Part shown: positions 27,778-37,278 of the stretch, in pieces
Layout: every line of letters begins with the position of its first letter
How positions within the stretch are numbered: the stretch's first letter is position 1
Assembly (NCBI GenBank): GCA_947497295.1
Contig: CANMFU010000004.1
Span: forward strand, 112,545-176,544
DNA from: an uncultured Roseovarius sp.
GTDB lineage: Bacteria; Pseudomonadota; Alphaproteobacteria; Rhodobacterales; Rhodobacteraceae
DNA: 64,000 bases
Reading direction: 5' to 3'
Notes under the pieces: model-generated
Databases searched by the model: none
What the model was told of the DNA's origin: nothing
Seen by the model: only the letters and a program-made list of their open reading frames with translations
Made by a program: the position numbers and the translations under genes

Positions 27778-29318
27778 GCCTCGATCTCCGCGACAATGGC
27801 GTCGATGTCTGAGCGCAGCTCGTCAATCCTGGCGACCGTGGACACTATTTTCGAATTTAGCTCTTTGATGTCAACAACTTCGCGGGTGTCTTTGGGCTCC
27901 ACGTACGCGCTGACGGACAGGTTGTATTCAGCGTCAGCAATCTTGCCATAGCTCACCGTTTCCGCAAGGTGGGGCACGTTTTCCTTGCTGTCGAACATCC
28001 TCATGATCTCGGCAATGTGCCGGTCATCCATGATGTTGATGTTCACGCCCTTACGGAAGAAACCCTCACCAGTCGCATCGATAAACTGAACGGCGGTGTC
28101 TGTCTTATTCTTGGCCAGCACCAAAATAGTTACCGCAATGGTCGTCCCGAAGAACAAGTTTGGTGCGAGTGCGATTACCGATTCAATATAGTTGTTGTCG
28201 ACCAGATACTTGCGAATCTTCTGCTCCGCGCCGCCGCGGTAGAAGATACCAGGGAAGCAAACGATCGCGGCCCGACCCTTGGCCGACAAGTAGTGCAGCG
28301 CATGAAGGACAAAGGCAAAATCGGCCTTCGACTTCGGGGCCAGCACACCAGCCGGGGCGAAGCGTTCATCGTTGATCAGCGTCGGGTCATCCGCGCCCTT
28401 CCATTTCACCGAATACGGCGGGTTCGACACGATGGCGTCAAAGGGTTTGTCATCGCCGAAATGCGGGTCTTCCAGCGTGTTGCCATGCTGGATGTTGAAC
28501 TTGTCGTAGTTGATGTTGTGCAGGAACATGTTCATGCGGGCGAGGTTGTAGGTCGTGTAGTTGATCTCCTGCCCGAAGAAGCCGTCTTCGATGATGTGTT
28601 TGTCGAACTCATCCTTGGCCTGCAGAAGCAGCGACCCAGACCCCGCCGCCGGATCATAGATCTTGTTGACGCTCTTTTGCTTGTGCAAGGCCAGCTTCGC
28701 GATCAACTTGGAAACATGGGTGGGCGTGAAGAACTCACCGCCTGATTTGCCCGCGTTGGCCGCGTAGTTCGAGATAAGGAACTCATAGGCATCGCCGAAT
28801 AGGTCGCCTTCGTTCTCGTCGAATTTCAAGTTCACGCTTTCCACGCCCTTTAGGACTTCCGTAAGACGTTCGTTCTTTTGCTTAACCGTGTTGCCAAGGC
28901 GGTTGCTGGTGGTGTCGAAGTCAGCGAAGAGGCCGATGAGGTCCTGTTCGGACGGATAGCCGCTGGCAGAAGCCTCGATCGCCGAAAAAATTTCAGCCAA
29001 TTCGGTATTCAAGCTGTCGTTCTTGCTCGCGGTTTTGACGACGTTTTCAAAGAGCTGGCTGGGATAGATAAAGTATCCCTTGGTCTTGATCGCATCGACC
29101 TTAGCTTCATCTGGGATATCGGCATCAGACATACCTGCATAATTGATGCTCTCGTCACCACCTTCGATGTATTTGGTGAAGTTCTCGCTGATGAAGCGAT
29201 AGAACAATGCGCCCAAGACGAATTGCTTGAAGTCCCAGCCGTCTACTGCGCCTCGCACTCTGTTTGCAATTTGCCAGATTTCCCGGCGCAACGCTTCAGC
29301 CTGTTGCTGACCTGTCAT
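27774..29318 (-). CDS. hsdM: Type I restriction-modification DNA methylase subunit M
   Basis: The 514-residue N6-adenine methylase has an N-terminal helical HsdM_N domain (residues 10-165, with [13 protein letters not shown]). The catalytic domain has the SAM motif DPAAGSG at 222-228 and the catalytic NPPY at 299-302. It methylates the sites recognised by HsdS and forms the trunk of the restriction complex. The C-terminal helix ([20 protein letters not shown]) is the predicted contact to HsdS. Its start overlaps the end of a small helix-turn-helix gene by 4 bp, and it overlaps hsdS likewise, so the operon is tightly coupled. Confidence 0.95.
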   Translation of the reverse strand: MTGQQQAEALRREIWQIANRVRGAVDGWDFKQFVLGALFYRFISENFTKYIEGGDESINYAGMSDADIPDEAKVDAIKTKGYFIYPSQLFENVVKTASKNDSLNTELAEIFSAIEASASGYPSEQDLIGLFADFDTTSNRLGNTVKQKNERLTEVLKGVESVNLKFDENEGDLFGDAYEFLISNYAANAGKSGGEFFTPTHVSKLIAKLALHKQKSVNKIYDPAAGSGSLLLQAKDEFDKHIIEDGFFGQEINYTTYNLARMNMFLHNINYDKFNIQHGNTLEDPHFGDDKPFDAIVSNPPYSVKWKGADDPTLINDERFAPAGVLAPKSKADFAFVLHALHYLSAKGRAAIVCFPGIFYRGGAEQKIRKYLVDNNYIESVIALAPNLFFGTTIAVTILVLAKNKTDTAVQFIDATGEGFFRKGVNINIMDDRHIAEIMRMFDSKENVPHLAETVSYGKIADAEYNLSVSAYVEPKDTREVVDIKELNSKIVSTVARIDELRSDIDAIVAEIEA

Positions 29319-29509
29319 TTTTGCTCCCCTTCTCGTTTTTGTTCCTGCTCAGCAATCCAGCGATCGATCTCGCTTTTGCGAAACCGCCACGCGCTTCCCA
29401 CCTTGAAACCGGGAACCTTCCCCTCAGAAGCAAACCGATAGGCCGTTTTCTCAGCGATTTTGAGATACTCAGCGAGCTCTCTCACGGTCAAAATGTCTTC
29501 ATTTTGCAT
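29315..29509 (-). CDS. Helix-turn-helix protein heading the restriction operon
   Basis: The 64-residue protein is an excisionase/MerR-like HTH_17 domain: [20 protein letters not shown] forms the helix-turn-helix and [20 protein letters not shown] the wing. Proteins of this type are found directly before type IC hsdM genes, where they probably control expression. It has GAGAGGA nine bases before its ATG. It is the first gene of a five-gene leftward operon: HTH, hsdM, hsdS, prrC, hsdR. Confidence 0.8.
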   Translation of the reverse strand: MQNEDILTVRELAEYLKIAEKTAYRFASEGKVPGFKVGSAWRFRKSEIDRWIAEQEQKREGEQK

Positions 29510-30158
29510 TTCGAAAATGTCCTCTCTGAGGGATTTGTGTTGAAACTAGTAGACACTGGTAGAATGAACAAGGTTGGTTTTCCGCTAACTTATGCCTGCA
29601 GCCTTACAGTTCACGCTCCCTGTAGTGGCAGGTCGGACCTCAACCATAGCTTTGAGAGGGAACACCGAGGCCCGCATGAAGCGCTTGTTATTGATGCGAT
29701 CGCATCTGCAGCGAATTTACACTTCCCGCCACCCAAAATCGGGCGGGTGGGCTATGGATTGACAGCGGCCGCTCGGCGGAAACACACGATCGGCAGCTGA
29801 TGGTTAGGTCCGTCGTTCCCCCCGCCATGGTTCCTCCCCGCCCTCGATCGTATACGGGGGGGCGCAGCGCGGCATTTCGCTAGCGACTGGCTTCTTCACC
29901 GGGGAATCCAGGCGGAAGCCACCTCGGCGATAACGCGAAATAAAGTCACGATATTACAGCGCCTTACGTTGGTTGGCCCGGCTCTCAGGGTGGATTTTAC
30001 TATTTCTGTCAAGAATCCACCCCGTGGAATCCAGGGAAGCCACTTGGACCAGAAGCCAAGCTTCGGAAGCCACCCCTCCGCGAAGCCATTGAATCCGCCC
30101 GAGATTTTCGTTTGACAAAGCTGCCCCCCTTGACCTACCTATTGATCATCGAAGAATA
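29510..30158. other. Gene-free junction between the defence block and the late phage genes
   Basis: No supported gene is present. The left end must hold the promoter of the restriction operon. Between 29904 and 30074 the motif GGAATCCAGG followed by GAAGCCAC occurs twice (29904-29922 and 30026-30043), and CGGAAGCCACC occurs again at 30064. This is probably a scar zone where cargo joined the phage. Confidence 0.5.
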
Positions 30159-30186
30159 GCGCCCGGAGAACCCCCCTCTCGGGCGC
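30159..30186 (+). terminator. Rho-independent terminator before the ParB-methyltransferase genes
   Basis: A GCGCCCG...CGGGCGC stem with an 8-10-bp helix is followed by TTTCGTTTTT. It would block rightward transcription entering from the early region or from readthrough. Confidence 0.7.
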
Positions 30187-30283
30187 TTTCGTTTTTCTCC
30201 ACATCGCGGATCCCGATTCTGCCGCTGCCGGTCTTGGCCGCGCACATCGGCCTGCCCGCCCATCGCCAAATGAGAACCACCCC

Positions 30284-31546
30284 ATGGACCTTGTCTTCGC
30301 GCCAAGCGAGATTGAGACGTGGCCGATTGATCGGCTGCGCCCCTATGCCCGCAATGCCAAGATGCACGGTGACGACCAGGTGGCCAAGATCGCGGCCAGC
30401 ATGGCGAAGTTCGGCTGGACAGTGCCCTGCATGGTGGCCGACGATGGCGAGCTGATTGCCGGACATGGGCGGGTGCTGGCGGCCACGATGCTCGGGCTGA
30501 CCGACGTACCTGTGATCCGGCTCGGCCACCTCGACGAGGCCGAACGCCGGGCTTACCGCATCGCGGACAATAAATTGACCGAGTTGGGCGAATGGGACGA
30601 GGCCATGCTGCGCGATGAGATCGCGGGGCTGCTGGCCGAGGATTTCGACCTGTCGCTGCTCGGGATCACCGACGAGGATCTGGATGCGCTGCTGCGTGAT
30701 CCGGATGCGCTGGGCGACGACGGGCCGGTGGAGGGCGAGGACGACATTCCCGAACATCCGGTCACGCCAGTGTCGGTACCGGGCGACCTCTGGCAGCTGG
30801 GATCGCACCGGTTGATCTGCGGTGACAGTACGTCCGCCGATGTGGTCGAGCGGCTGCTGGGCGATGTAAAGCCGCTGCTGATGGTCACCGATCCGCCCTA
30901 TGGCGTGGAATATGACCCGTCCTGGCGCAATCAGGCGGGCGCGGCCAAGACCAAACGCACCGGCAAGGTGCTGAACGACGACCGGGCCGATTGGCACGAG
31001 GCTTGGGCGCTGTTCCCCGGCGATGTCGCCTATGTCTGGCACGGCGCGCTGCACGCTGCGACCGTGGCCGAAAGCCTCGTCGCGGCCGGTTTCGCCGTGC
31101 GGTCGCAGATCATCTGGGCCAAAGATCGGCTTGTATTGAGCCGAGGCGATTACCACTGGCAGCACGAACCTTGCTGGTATGCCGTGAAGAAGACCGGCAA
31201 GGGCCACTGGGCAGGCGACCGCAAGCAAACGACGCTCTGGCACATCTCGGGCAAGGACCAGGACGCCGCCACTGTTCACGGCACCCAGAAGCCGGTCGAA
31301 TGCATGCGCCGCCCAATCCTGAACAATTCCAGCCCCGGTCAGGCGGTGTATGAACCCTTCATGGGCTCCGGCACGACTCTGATCGCGGCCGAGACCACCG
31401 GCCGGGTGTGTTTTGGGATCGAGTTGAACCCGGCTTACGTCGATGTAGCCATCGAGCGCTGGCAGCAGTTCACCGGTGCCAATGCCGTGCTGGCGGAAAC
31501 GGGCGAGACCTTCGCCGACCTGACGGCCATGAGGCTGGCTTCATGA
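30284..31546 (+). CDS. ParB-like nuclease domain fused to a DNA methyltransferase (DPPY type)
   Basis: The 420-residue protein has an N-terminal ParB/sulfiredoxin-type domain (RLRPYARNAKMHGDDQ, LIAGHGRVLAATMLG, AYRIADNKLTELGEW). The methyltransferase that follows has the catalytic motif DPPY in VTDPPYGVEYDP and the SAM motif YEPFMGSGTTLIAA near residue 365. DPPY marks an N4-cytosine or N6-adenine methylase. Such fusions are frequent in prophages next to the terminase and may mark phage DNA against host restriction. It ends in ATGA, overlapping a second copy. Confidence 0.9.
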   Translation: MDLVFAPSEIETWPIDRLRPYARNAKMHGDDQVAKIAASMAKFGWTVPCMVADDGELIAGHGRVLAATMLGLTDVPVIRLGHLDEAERRAYRIADNKLTELGEWDEAMLRDEIAGLLAEDFDLSLLGITDEDLDALLRDPDALGDDGPVEGEDDIPEHPVTPVSVPGDLWQLGSHRLICGDSTSADVVERLLGDVKPLLMVTDPPYGVEYDPSWRNQAGAAKTKRTGKVLNDDRADWHEAWALFPGDVAYVWHGALHAATVAESLVAAGFAVRSQIIWAKDRLVLSRGDYHWQHEPCWYAVKKTGKGHWAGDRKQTTLWHISGKDQDAATVHGTQKPVECMRRPILNNSSPGQAVYEPFMGSGTTLIAAETTGRVCFGIELNPAYVDVAIERWQQFTGANAVLAETGETFADLTAMRLAS

Positions 31547-32916
31547 ACGCTCCAATCCTGCCGGGCCGGATCGAGCACTGGCCGGTTGACCGGCTCCGCC
31601 CCTATGCCCGCAACGCCAAGACCCATGACGCTGACCAAGTGGCAAAGATCGCCGCCAGCATGGCCGAGTTCGGATGGACCGTCCCGGTGCTGGTGGCTGC
31701 CGATGGCGAGCTGATCGCCGGGCACGGCCGTGTCCTGGCTGCCGCCCAGCTCGGACTGTCCGAGGCCCCGGTAATCGTGTTGGGTCATCTGACCGAGGCG
31801 CAGCGCCGGGCGTATCGCATCGCCGACAACAAATTGACCGAACTGGGCGGCTGGGACGAGGCCCTGCTCTTGCAGGAATTGCAAGCCCTGCTGGCTGAGG
31901 ACTTCGACCTCGGGCTGATCGGGATCCCCGAGGACGAACTGGACGCGCTACTGGCCGATGCCGACGACCACCCGGCGATCTCCGACGATGCCGCCGACGC
32001 GATCCCCGAACCGCCCGCCGAACCGATCACCAAGTCGGGCGATATCTGGGCGCTGGGCAAGCACCGGCTGTGCTGCGGCGATGCCACCGATCCGGACGTC
32101 GTCGCCAGGCTGACGCAGGGCGAACAAGCGACGCTGATGTTCACCTCGCCACCCTATGCCCAGCAGCGCGACTATGGCGCGGCCAAGGACAAGGTCGGCG
32201 ATTGGGACGCATTGATGCAGGGCGTGTTCACAGCGGCCCCGGTCACGGACGACGTCCAGCTTCTGGTGAACCTTGGCCTCGTGCACCGCGACGGCGAATG
32301 GATGCCCTATTGGGAAGGATGGGTGGAATGGATGCGCAGCTCTGGCTGGCGACGCTTTGGCTGGTATGTGTGGGATCAGGGCCCGGGTCTGCCGGGCGAC
32401 TGGAACGGCCGCCTGGCCCCGTCGCACGAGTTCATTTTCCACTTCAACCACAGCTCACGCAAACCACACAAAACTGTCCCGTCCAAACACGCGGGTGTAA
32501 CCCTCGGCGGCGGTGGGCTGCGCGGAGCCGACGGCACCGTTCACGCCAAGACCGGCACCGGCAACGCGATCCAAAGCCACCGCATCCCCGACAGCGTTTT
32601 CCGGATCATGCGCCACAAGGGAGGGCTGGGCGCGGCCGGATCGCATCCGGCGGTATTCCCTGTGGCGCTGGTCGAAGCAGTGCTGACTGCTTTCAGCGAT
32701 CCGGGCGACCTGATCTATGAACCCTTCTGCGGCTCCGGCACCCAGTTGATCGCTGCCGAACGCGCTGGGCGAAGGTGTTTCGCGATGGAACTGGACCCGG
32801 TCTATTGCGATGTGGCCGTGCGGCGGTGGGAGATGGCGACGGGGCGGACGGCCAGTCGCGCCGCCGAACAGGACGAGGCTGAGAGCCCGGCTCCTCAAAC
32901 GAGGAAGCGCGCATGA
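31543..32916 (+). CDS. Second ParB-methyltransferase fusion (SPPY type)
   Basis: The 457-residue paralogue has the same ParB-like front (RLRPYARNAKTHDADQ and LIAGHGRVLAAAQLG are nearly identical to copy one) but a divergent methylase with SPPY (FTSPPYAQQRDYG) and YEPFCGSGTQLIAAE. SPPY usually indicates N4-cytosine methylation, so the pair may modify two different bases or sites. The start is the ATG overlapping the previous stop. The open frame reaches back to 31408 but this is only overlap with copy one. Confidence 0.9.
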   Translation: MNAPILPGRIEHWPVDRLRPYARNAKTHDADQVAKIAASMAEFGWTVPVLVAADGELIAGHGRVLAAAQLGLSEAPVIVLGHLTEAQRRAYRIADNKLTELGGWDEALLLQELQALLAEDFDLGLIGIPEDELDALLADADDHPAISDDAADAIPEPPAEPITKSGDIWALGKHRLCCGDATDPDVVARLTQGEQATLMFTSPPYAQQRDYGAAKDKVGDWDALMQGVFTAAPVTDDVQLLVNLGLVHRDGEWMPYWEGWVEWMRSSGWRRFGWYVWDQGPGLPGDWNGRLAPSHEFIFHFNHSSRKPHKTVPSKHAGVTLGGGGLRGADGTVHAKTGTGNAIQSHRIPDSVFRIMRHKGGLGAAGSHPAVFPVALVEAVLTAFSDPGDLIYEPFCGSGTQLIAAERAGRRCFAMELDPVYCDVAVRRWEMATGRTASRAAEQDEAESPAPQTRKRA

Positions 32917-33122
32917 CACAGTCCCGACGCATGTCATTTGTCGAAGCCGTCACGAATGTCGTCGTGGGCTATATCTTGGCCGTCGCGGCACAGATCGTGG
33001 TGTTCCCATGGTTCGGCCTGCACCTGCATATTGGCGAAAACCTGATAATCGGTGCGGTTTTTGTTGGCATTTCACTCCTGCGCAACTACGCGCTGCGCAG
33101 GCTGTTCCAGCGCTGGGGATAA
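32913..33122 (+). CDS. Small phage membrane protein (DUF7220-like)
   Basis: The 69-residue protein has two hydrophobic helices (TNVVVGYILAVAAQIVVFPW and NLIIGAVFVGISLLRNYALR) and the family-type ending RRLFQRWG. It overlaps the second methyltransferase stop. Similar proteins occur at the end of ParB-methyltransferase units in prophages; their function is unknown. Confidence 0.75.
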   Translation: MTQSRRMSFVEAVTNVVVGYILAVAAQIVVFPWFGLHLHIGENLIIGAVFVGISLLRNYALRRLFQRWG

Positions 33123-33133
33123 GATTCAGATGC

Positions 33134-33673
33134 TTAGGAGGCGTTCAAGCGATGCACCGTGCCGCGCCCCTCGACCTTTTCCGAGGTGACAGGCAGGCCC
33201 AGCCTCTTCTTCAGCGCCCCCGAAATCATGCCCCTCGCGCTATGAGCTTGCCAACCGGTTGCCACGACAATCTCGGCGATCGTAGCGCCTTCGGGACGCT
33301 GCAGAAGGGTGATGATCTGCGCCTGCTTGGTTCCGGTGCGCGGTGTCGGCGGTTTGGGCGCGGGCGGTTGGGCGGCATGTGTTCGGATCGCGGCCATGGT
33401 CTTGACCACCGCTGGCTCGATCCCGATGGCGAGCAACCCTGCGTCGGTGACCACCAGCGTGGTACCGTGGCCATCGCCGGTTTCCCGCCAGAGCGGTTCG
33501 CCCTTTCGCAGATCGGCGTCGACCTCCTCGAGCCAGCCGCGTCCGATCATCATGCTGACGACCTTTTTCGCAGCGGCGCCATGCAGCCCCTTGGGCAGCG
33601 GCATCGCGAGATTGTCCGGACGCTGGGATGCGGCGCTGAGGATAAGGCTTTGCGTATCGGTGAGTTTGGGCAT
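33134..33673 (-). CDS. DUF3489 domain protein
   Basis: The 179-residue protein ends with the DUF3489 domain: GTKQAQIITLLQRPEGATIA and VATGWQAHSARGMISGALKK form a winged-helix fold that probably binds DNA. The N-terminal half (LTDTQSLILSAASQRPDNLA) is a second related helical domain. The chosen start MPKLTDTQ begins the conserved part; the frame is open to 33949. It is transcribed opposite to the structural genes, as one of several small leftward genes. Confidence 0.82.
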   Translation of the reverse strand: MPKLTDTQSLILSAASQRPDNLAMPLPKGLHGAAAKKVVSMMIGRGWLEEVDADLRKGEPLWRETGDGHGTTLVVTDAGLLAIGIEPAVVKTMAAIRTHAAQPPAPKPPTPRTGTKQAQIITLLQRPEGATIAEIVVATGWQAHSARGMISGALKKRLGLPVTSEKVEGRGTVHRLNAS

Positions 33674-33770
33674 GGGGGCCTCCGGTTGTGAGTTGCGACG
33701 CGCGGTCGCGCGCCCTTCTACCGGGGCAAGCCCGCCGCATTGGCGGGCTGCATCATGCGGCGTGGCCGGT

Positions 33771-34040
33771 TTATTCGGCGTATTCGCCCTCGTTGAACGC
33801 GCTGTCCGTGATACGCTTGAGCTGGCTCGCGTAATGCTCAAGGGTTCCGACATCGCCCCAATTGATCTCGTCGGGGTGGGCGTTGAAATGATCCGCGCTG
33901 AGGGCCTGCACGCGCTCAAGCATCTCGTCGATCTCCGCCTTTTTCGCAAGGAACGCGCTCAAGGCAGCCTCTTTATTACGCCGGGCCTTCTCGGCGCGTA
34001 GCTGGTGGCGGGGTGTGGTGGCAGGGTTGAGGCGGGCCAT
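33771..34040 (-). CDS. Small uncharacterised prophage protein, charged and helical
   Basis: The 89-residue protein starts at MARLNPATTPRHQL, with a long charged helix (EKARRNKEAALSAFLAKKAE) and an acidic C-terminus. The segment PDEINWGDVGTLEHYASQLK suggests a helical bundle. No known domain is seen. It lies between DUF3489 and two further small leftward genes. Confidence 0.6.
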   Translation of the reverse strand: MARLNPATTPRHQLRAEKARRNKEAALSAFLAKKAEIDEMLERVQALSADHFNAHPDEINWGDVGTLEHYASQLKRITDSAFNEGEYAE

Positions 34041-34190
34041 GGCGGGGCTCCTTACTTTTGCGCTATCTCTGCGCTGCTTGAGCGCGGTGGCGAGTTGCAT
34101 CGTTTGCGTGTCATCACCATCGCTCTGCTGCGCCCATTATCGTAGGCAAATCAGAGCAATATCAGTGCTTTCTGATTACACTCGGTGGCA

Positions 34191-34409
34191 TTAAATCAGC
34201 TGCAGCTCGGCCAACACGGCGCTGGCAGCGGCCAGTTGCGTCGTGGGCAGTTCGACCTTGAGATGCGAGATTACGTCCGAGGCCTCGGCGGTGATCCCGT
34301 CCTCGCGCAACGCGGCCTCGATAGCGGCGGCGACAGCGTCGGGGCGCGAGCGGTCAAACTGGTCAGGCAGCGCGTCATGATCGATGCGGATTGTGGTGAT
34401 GGCGGTCAT
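34191..34409 (-). CDS. Small uncharacterised prophage protein
   Basis: The 72-residue product (MTAITTIRIDHDALPDQFDR) has an acidic, helical profile and ends in AASAVLAELQLI. A good ribosome site, GAGGAGAC, lies before the ATG and follows the stop of the next small gene by 10 bp, so both are co-translated. Function unknown. Confidence 0.55.
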   Translation of the reverse strand: MTAITTIRIDHDALPDQFDRSRPDAVAAAIEAALREDGITAEASDVISHLKVELPTTQLAAASAVLAELQLI

Positions 34410-34419
34410 ATCCGTCTCC

Positions 34420-34602
34420 TCATTCCTGCTGTTCGATCATGGCAAGGATCGCGCAAGCCATCCCGCCGAGGAATTCGCTGCGGCGAAAGACGATCTCGTC
34501 GATCTCACCCGCCGTGGTGATCGTGGGGTCGACCGCAAGGTCTGTCGCCATGTGCGGCAGCAGGCGGGCGGCTTCGGTGTTGAAGCGATGGGCGATGGTC
34601 AT
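34420..34602 (-). CDS. Small uncharacterised prophage protein
   Basis: The 60-residue protein (MTIAHRFNTEAARLLPHMAT) contains a helical segment, EIVFRRSEFLGGMACAILAM. It forms a two-gene leftward unit with the preceding entry. A 12-bp inverted pair of sites flanks this unit (34173-34184 and 34656-34667). Function unknown. Confidence 0.5.
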   Translation of the reverse strand: MTIAHRFNTEAARLLPHMATDLAVDPTITTAGEIDEIVFRRSEFLGGMACAILAMIEQQE

Positions 34603-34726
34603 GGGCGTGTCTCCGATCCGGGGGTAATTTCATGATCCGAGAATCGCTCGACGGGCGAGTGTAATCAACTGAATAAGATTATTATTTCGGTTTAATTCCA
34701 ATATCTTGAAGGCACATCCAATCGCC

Positions 34727-35263
34727 ATGGAAGGTATGTCCGAGCGCGAGTATTCCGCCCATTCCGGCCTGTCGCGCGGCGCCATTCAGAAGGCGCGCAA
34801 AGCCGGGCGATTGGCGGTTTACAGCGACGGGTCGATCAACGCCGCAGCCTCGGACGTGCGCCGCGCCGAGATGACCGACCCCGACCAGCAGCGGCGCAGC
34901 ACCGGTGGCGACAGTGGCTTTTCGGGGCCAGCTGACAGCTCATCCTACCTCAAGGCCCGCACCGCGCTGACGGTCTACCAGGCGCAGGAACGTCAGCTGG
35001 CGATCCAGAAGAAGAAGGGCACGCTGGTCGATCGGGCCCGGGTGGAAACGCTGGTGTTTCGACTGGCGCGACAGGAACGCGACGTCTGGGTCACCTGGCC
35101 CAGCAGGGTGGCGGCGTTGATGGCGGCCGACGTGGCGGCGGAGGTGGAAAAACAATCCGGCATACCGGTGATGATCGAGGCCGCGATCCTGCAGAGGGTG
35201 CTGGAAACCCATGTCAGAGCGCAACTCGACGCCCTTGCCGATCTCCGGGTCAGCCTCGGATAA
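34727..35263 (+). CDS. Phage terminase small subunit (Nu1-like)
   Basis: The 178-residue protein starts with a helix-turn-helix that can bind the packaging site: MSEREYSAHSGLSRGAIQKA. A linker and a helical C-terminus follow, which would contact the large subunit (RVETLVFRLARQERDVWVTW, AAILQRVLETHVRAQLDALA). It fits the Nu1/Terminase small-subunit family by order and architecture. It overlaps the large subunit by 53 bp. Alternative starts are TTG 34706 and ATG 34736; 34727 is preferred as the first ATG. Confidence 0.82.
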   Translation: MEGMSEREYSAHSGLSRGAIQKARKAGRLAVYSDGSINAAASDVRRAEMTDPDQQRRSTGGDSGFSGPADSSSYLKARTALTVYQAQERQLAIQKKKGTLVDRARVETLVFRLARQERDVWVTWPSRVAALMAADVAAEVEKQSGIPVMIEAAILQRVLETHVRAQLDALADLRVSLG

Positions 35264-37277
35264 CGACGACGATACGACCGACACCGATCTGACCGAAGAT
35301 CTCGATCTTGGGTTTGACGGGGCCGAGGACATTCTGCGGTCCTGGCGGCGCGGCATGCGGCCCGATCCCGACCTGACGGTGTCGGAATGGGCGGATCAGC
35401 ACCGCAAGCTGTCCTCGCGGGCCTCGGCCGAACCGGGCCAGTACCGCACCGCGCGCACACCATACTTGCGCGAGATCATGGATGCGTTGTCGCCGCGCCA
35501 CTCGGCGCAGCGGATCAGCTTCATGAAGGCGGCGCAGGTCGGCGCGACGGAGGCGGGCAACAACTGGATCGGCTTTGTGATCCACCACGCGCCGGGCCCG
35601 ATGCTGGCCGTGCTGCCGACGGTGGAGATGGCCAAGCGGTCATCGCGCGGGCGGCTGGACCCTCTAATTGCTGAAAGCCCGGCACTTCGGGAACGGGTGA
35701 ACCCGGCGCGGTCGCGGGACGCGGGCAACTCGATGCTGTCCAAGGAATTCCCCGGCGGCATTCTGGTGCTGACCGGGGCGAACTCGGCGACCGGCCTGCG
35801 ATCGATGCCCGCGCGCTACATCTTTCTCGATGAGGTCGATGCCTATCCGGCTTCCGCCGACGAGGAAGGCGACCCGGTCACGCTCGCCGAAGCACGCACC
35901 ACCACCTTTTCGCACCGGCGCAAGGTGTTCATGGTCTCGACGCCGACCATTCGCGGGCTGAGCCGGATCGAGCGGGAGTTCGAGGCGTCGGACCAGCGGC
36001 GGTATTTTGTGCCCTGTCCGCATTGCGGAGTGATGCAGTGGCTGCAGTTTGAGAGGCTCCGCTGGGACAAGGGGCGGCCCGACACCGCAGCCTATCATTG
36101 CGAGGGGTGTGAAAAACCCATCGCCGAGCATCACAAGACGCAAATGCTGGAGCGCGGCGAATGGCGGGCAACGGCAGTGTCCGCCGATCCGCATTCGATC
36201 GGCTTCCATCTCTCGGCGCTCTATTCACCGCTGGGCTGGAAAAGCTGGCAGCAGATCGCACAGGATTGGCTGGCGGCGCAGGGCTCGGAAGAGATGCTGC
36301 GCGCGGCGCGCAACACGCTGCTGGGCGAGACATGGGTTGAGTCGGGCGATGCACCGGAATGGCAGCGGCTGGCTGAACGCCGCGAAGCTTTCGGGGCGCA
36401 GATTCCCGAGGGCGGTCTGTTCCTGACGGCTGGCGTCGATGTGCAGAAGGACCGGATCGAGGTCGATGTCTGGGCTTGGGGTCGCGGGCTGGAAAGCTGG
36501 CTGATCGATCACATTGTCATTCCAGGCGGTCCCGACGATCCGGCCTGCTGGGACAAGCTGACGGCGCTCTTGGGGCAAACATGGACCCATGCCAACGGCG
36601 CAGTAATGATGATCGCCAAGCTGGCGATCGACACCGGCTATGAGGCAGCGGCAGTTTATGCCTGGGCGCGGACGCAGGGGTTCGAGCAGGTCTCGCCCAT
36701 CAAGGGCCTTGAGGGCTTCAACCGCGCGACGCCGGTATCGGGCCCGACCTTTGTCGACGCCACCATCGGAGGCAAGCGTCTGCGCCGCGGCGCACGGCTT
36801 TGGTCGATCGCCACCGCTACATTCAAGACCGAGACCTATCGCTTCCTAAGGCTCGAGCGCCCCTCGGATGAAGATCCGGCGCTGGGCGTGCTGGATGCAC
36901 CCGGCACCGTGCATCTGCCAGACTGGATCGACACCGAATGGCTGAAGCAGCTGGTCGCCGAACAACTGGTCACGGTGCGCAATAAACGCGGCTACAGCCA
37001 CCCCGAGTGGCAGAAAATGCGCGAGAGGAACGAGGCGCTGGATTGCCGGGTCTATGCAAGGGCGGCCGCATGGATACTCGGGGCCGATCGCTGGGACGAA
37101 GCGACATGGCGGCGGCTTGAGGAACAGGCCGGGGTGGAAACCCGCCCACCGGTCGCCCCGGTTGCCGTGGGCAGTGCGGCCTCGGAATCAGACGCGCCGC
37201 AACCCGCCAAGGCCGGAGCGCCAACCACGCCACGGCGCAAGCGTCGGGTCTACACACCGAACTTCATGAGGGATTGA
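35211..37277 (+). CDS. Phage terminase large subunit, GpA family
   Basis: The 688-residue packaging motor has an N-terminal ATPase with a deviant Walker A (FMKAAQVGATEAGNN, residues 105-118), the Walker B YIFLDEVDAYPA and the coupling motif MVSTPTI. Two zinc-like CxxC pairs (CPHCG and CEGCE) follow. The C-terminal nuclease half has VDVQKDRIEVDVWAWGRGLE and the GLEGFNRATP region typical for GpA. It translocates phage DNA into the empty prohead and cuts cos ends. It is full length and directly precedes gpW and the portal gene. Confidence 0.93.
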   Translation: MSERNSTPLPISGSASDNDDDTTDTDLTEDLDLGFDGAEDILRSWRRGMRPDPDLTVSEWADQHRKLSSRASAEPGQYRTARTPYLREIMDALSPRHSAQRISFMKAAQVGATEAGNNWIGFVIHHAPGPMLAVLPTVEMAKRSSRGRLDPLIAESPALRERVNPARSRDAGNSMLSKEFPGGILVLTGANSATGLRSMPARYIFLDEVDAYPASADEEGDPVTLAEARTTTFSHRRKVFMVSTPTIRGLSRIEREFEASDQRRYFVPCPHCGVMQWLQFERLRWDKGRPDTAAYHCEGCEKPIAEHHKTQMLERGEWRATAVSADPHSIGFHLSALYSPLGWKSWQQIAQDWLAAQGSEEMLRAARNTLLGETWVESGDAPEWQRLAERREAFGAQIPEGGLFLTAGVDVQKDRIEVDVWAWGRGLESWLIDHIVIPGGPDDPACWDKLTALLGQTWTHANGAVMMIAKLAIDTGYEAAAVYAWARTQGFEQVSPIKGLEGFNRATPVSGPTFVDATIGGKRLRRGARLWSIATATFKTETYRFLRLERPSDEDPALGVLDAPGTVHLPDWIDTEWLKQLVAEQLVTVRNKRGYSHPEWQKMRERNEALDCRVYARAAAWILGADRWDEATWRRLEEQAGVETRPPVAPVAVGSAASESDAPQPAKAGAPTTPRRKRRVYTPNFMRD

Positions 37278-37278
37278 G

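Noticed and set aside
27969..28745. Frame of 258 codons antisense to hsdM
   Set aside because: Opposes the conserved methylase motifs and has no family resemblance.
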